64,000 nucleotides of DNA, taken from Erinaceus europaeus (taxonomy: Eukaryota; Chordata; Mammalia; Eulipotyphla; Erinaceidae). Below are positions 62,445-64,000 of the stretch, one piece after another; positions within the stretch are counted from its first letter, which is position 1, and each line of letters opens with the position of its first letter. The notes beneath the pieces were generated by a model, which made no database searches, was not told where the DNA came from, and worked only from the letters and a program-made list of their open reading frames with translations. The DNA lies in contig NC_080181.1 of assembly GCF_950295315.1 (NCBI RefSeq), positions 248,001-312,000 on the forward strand, in the 5' to 3' direction. The translations under genes were made by a program, and so were the position numbers.

Positions 62445-64000
62445 GCAATTGCCTTAGCCGGACCCAAAGGGTAGGTGTAAGGGGCCGGGTTCATCCACTA
62501 TTGTTTGGTTCAACACACTTCCCATCTATGTGGAAACACAGCCCTTTCTGGGTACTTTCTGGGCTTGTAATCTGCTGCCCTGAGCAGTGGACTGAGAGCC
62601 TGGAGGCTGAGTAGGCAGCCAAACGTGACTGGACAGGCTCAAGCCCCTGAATTCTGAGGGGTGCCCCAGCTTCCCCCATTGGCAGTGTTTGGATCATAGT
62701 GAGGCATGGCATTGATTCGGAACTCAGGAGAGTGAGACATGAGAGTCCCTTTGCATATGCATTCTTGCTTAGCCACAATCTGGGCTAGCTGGCTTGCCCT
62801 GACCAGATAGGTTCTCTGTACATAAGTTGCAGGAGAGGCTGGCTCCCTTGCTACCCATGCTCTGAGACTACTACAGGTGATCTCTGAGCACACACAGACA
62901 CACACAAACAGACAGACACACACACACACACACACATTACTGTCAGGTTGCTAGTAGAGCCTATGGTGAAGGCTGGGGCTGTCTGGGGTCTGTGGGCATG
63001 AGAGCTGCTGCCTTACGATCTATACAAGCCAGGTTTGAACCTGTCATCAATGAACACAGTGTAGGAGGTTTTTGAATTCTGGTCTCTTTCCAACTCATCT
63101 ATTTCTCTTCTCGCCTTCTCTATCTCTAACTCTCACATGCTCTCACACACTCTGTCTTCACTCATTAATATTTTACTTAGATTCTTATTTTACTGACAGG
63201 CCCAGATAGACAAAGAGAGTTACCAGAGCACTGCTGAGCTCTGGCTTGTTGTGTTGGCGATTTCACCTAGGCTACTGGAGCCTCAGTTTGTAAGTCTTTC
63301 TGACACAAGCCATATTCTGTCTCCTCATTTCCATGCCAGTATCACTCAGAGTTTATAATAAAGATATACATACATGTATATATGTACATATAGATTTATA
63401 TATCTGTCATTTTTAGAATGTTCGACCTATGTATTTGACCTTCTTTCAGAATTACCACATTTATAACAGCCTAGTTTTTCTGAAATAATTGGCCATATAG
63501 TTGGAGCAGGATTCAATACAATTATAAATAATAGAACCTTCCAGTAGCATTTCTAATCGTGTTTCTATTAGCATCCTTATTGTAATTATCATGGCCCAGA
63601 TCTTCCCTCCTTTTTCTAGTGTAAGCTTCAATACGTATGTGTTTGTTTTCTTTCTCCGGAAATCTTAATGTCCCTGGACCCTGAAGTGTTAGGGAATTTT
63701 TGAAGCAGCCCTCTGTTTCTCAGCAGATGGTTTCTATGTTTCTGCTGTCATCAGGTCTTCTTGTGGTTTTTGTCTTTATTTATTTTTATTGTTTCAAGTC
63801 CTCCTAGATCATCCCCATTTATTTGCATATTTATTTATTTAGTCAGGTATCACATGTGGCATCATTTCTTCTGCTTGAGAGATTTTCTCTTATAACTGAA
63901 GGGAACTTTTGATGCACAATACATTTCCTGGGGCAAATACTACACACATATGGTGAAGGCTTGGGTTGTCTGGGGTCTGTGGGCATTAGAGCTGCTGCGT
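62445..64000 (+). repeat. Macrosatellite unit 9, partial (1556 bp)
   Basis: The window ends inside this copy, so the array continues to the right. It covers the unit start, the CA tract (pure run 62916-62936), module A1 (62962-63948) and the first 52 bases of A2. 'cttgctaccc' with 'ctacaggtg' and 'gttgctag' places it with units 3 and 4. Confidence 0.97.

Overview
The window is almost entirely one thing: a head-to-tail tandem array (macrosatellite) of a unit of about 7.8 kb. Eight complete units and the first 1,556 bases of a ninth fill all 64,000 bases. With the window start used as an arbitrary phase, the units begin at 1, 7807, 15609, 23402, 31206, 39022, 46818, 54635 and 62445. Their lengths are 7806, 7802, 7793, 7804, 7816, 7796, 7817 and 7810 bases. 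Units differ by scattered single-base changes and by microsatellite length. No flanking single-copy DNA is visible. I see no protein-coding gene, rRNA, tRNA, CRISPR array or bacterial feature that I can support.

The organism looks like a eutherian mammal. Evidence is CA/TG, TTTA, TC and TA microsatellites, low CpG outside one GC-rich segment, CTCF-like and NF-Y/SP-like motifs, and SINE-like segments. The SINE-like segments resemble, from memory, the tRNA-derived SINEs of hedgehogs (Erinaceidae). That species guess is an inference that a repeat-library search would settle.

Each unit has the same layout, given here in unit 1 coordinates. 1-444 holds nothing I recognise. 445-500 is a CA microsatellite. 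526-3502 is an AT-rich triplet of diverged internal repeats of about 1 kb, each with a SINE-like head carrying a B-box-like motif, an exon-like cassette of 90-91 bases, an AATAAA and a TTTA tract. 3503-4113 holds an antisense SINE-like block, followed by a TG microsatellite to 4153. 4411-4696 contains a duplicated element of about 40 bp that carries two CTCF-like motifs in the same orientation, 247 bp apart. 4897-5634 is GC-rich and contains 15 CCAAT-type boxes, all on the plus strand, spaced mostly 46-52 bp apart and alternating with GC boxes. It ends at a TATA-like TTAAAAGG. 5747-5800 is a TG/GA tract, 5921 follows a strong splice-acceptor-like site, and 6222-6282 is a TC/TA tract. 6283-7806 is unrecognised apart from an isolated GC box/CCAAT pair near 7592-7636.

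The most interesting reading is that every unit carries a one-directional promoter built as an internal minisatellite of NF-Y and SP/KLF sites, with a CTCF-like pair just upstream. That is the combination known from the X-linked DXZ4 macrosatellite, and the box architecture recalls ERV9/LTR12-type enhancers. Any transcript would run towards the next unit and is most simply non-coding. Sequence differences between units show mosaicism: units 4 and 5 are near copies, unit 6 is a hybrid, and the junction of units 8 and 9 resembles that of units 2 and 3. This is what unequal crossing-over or gene conversion would leave.
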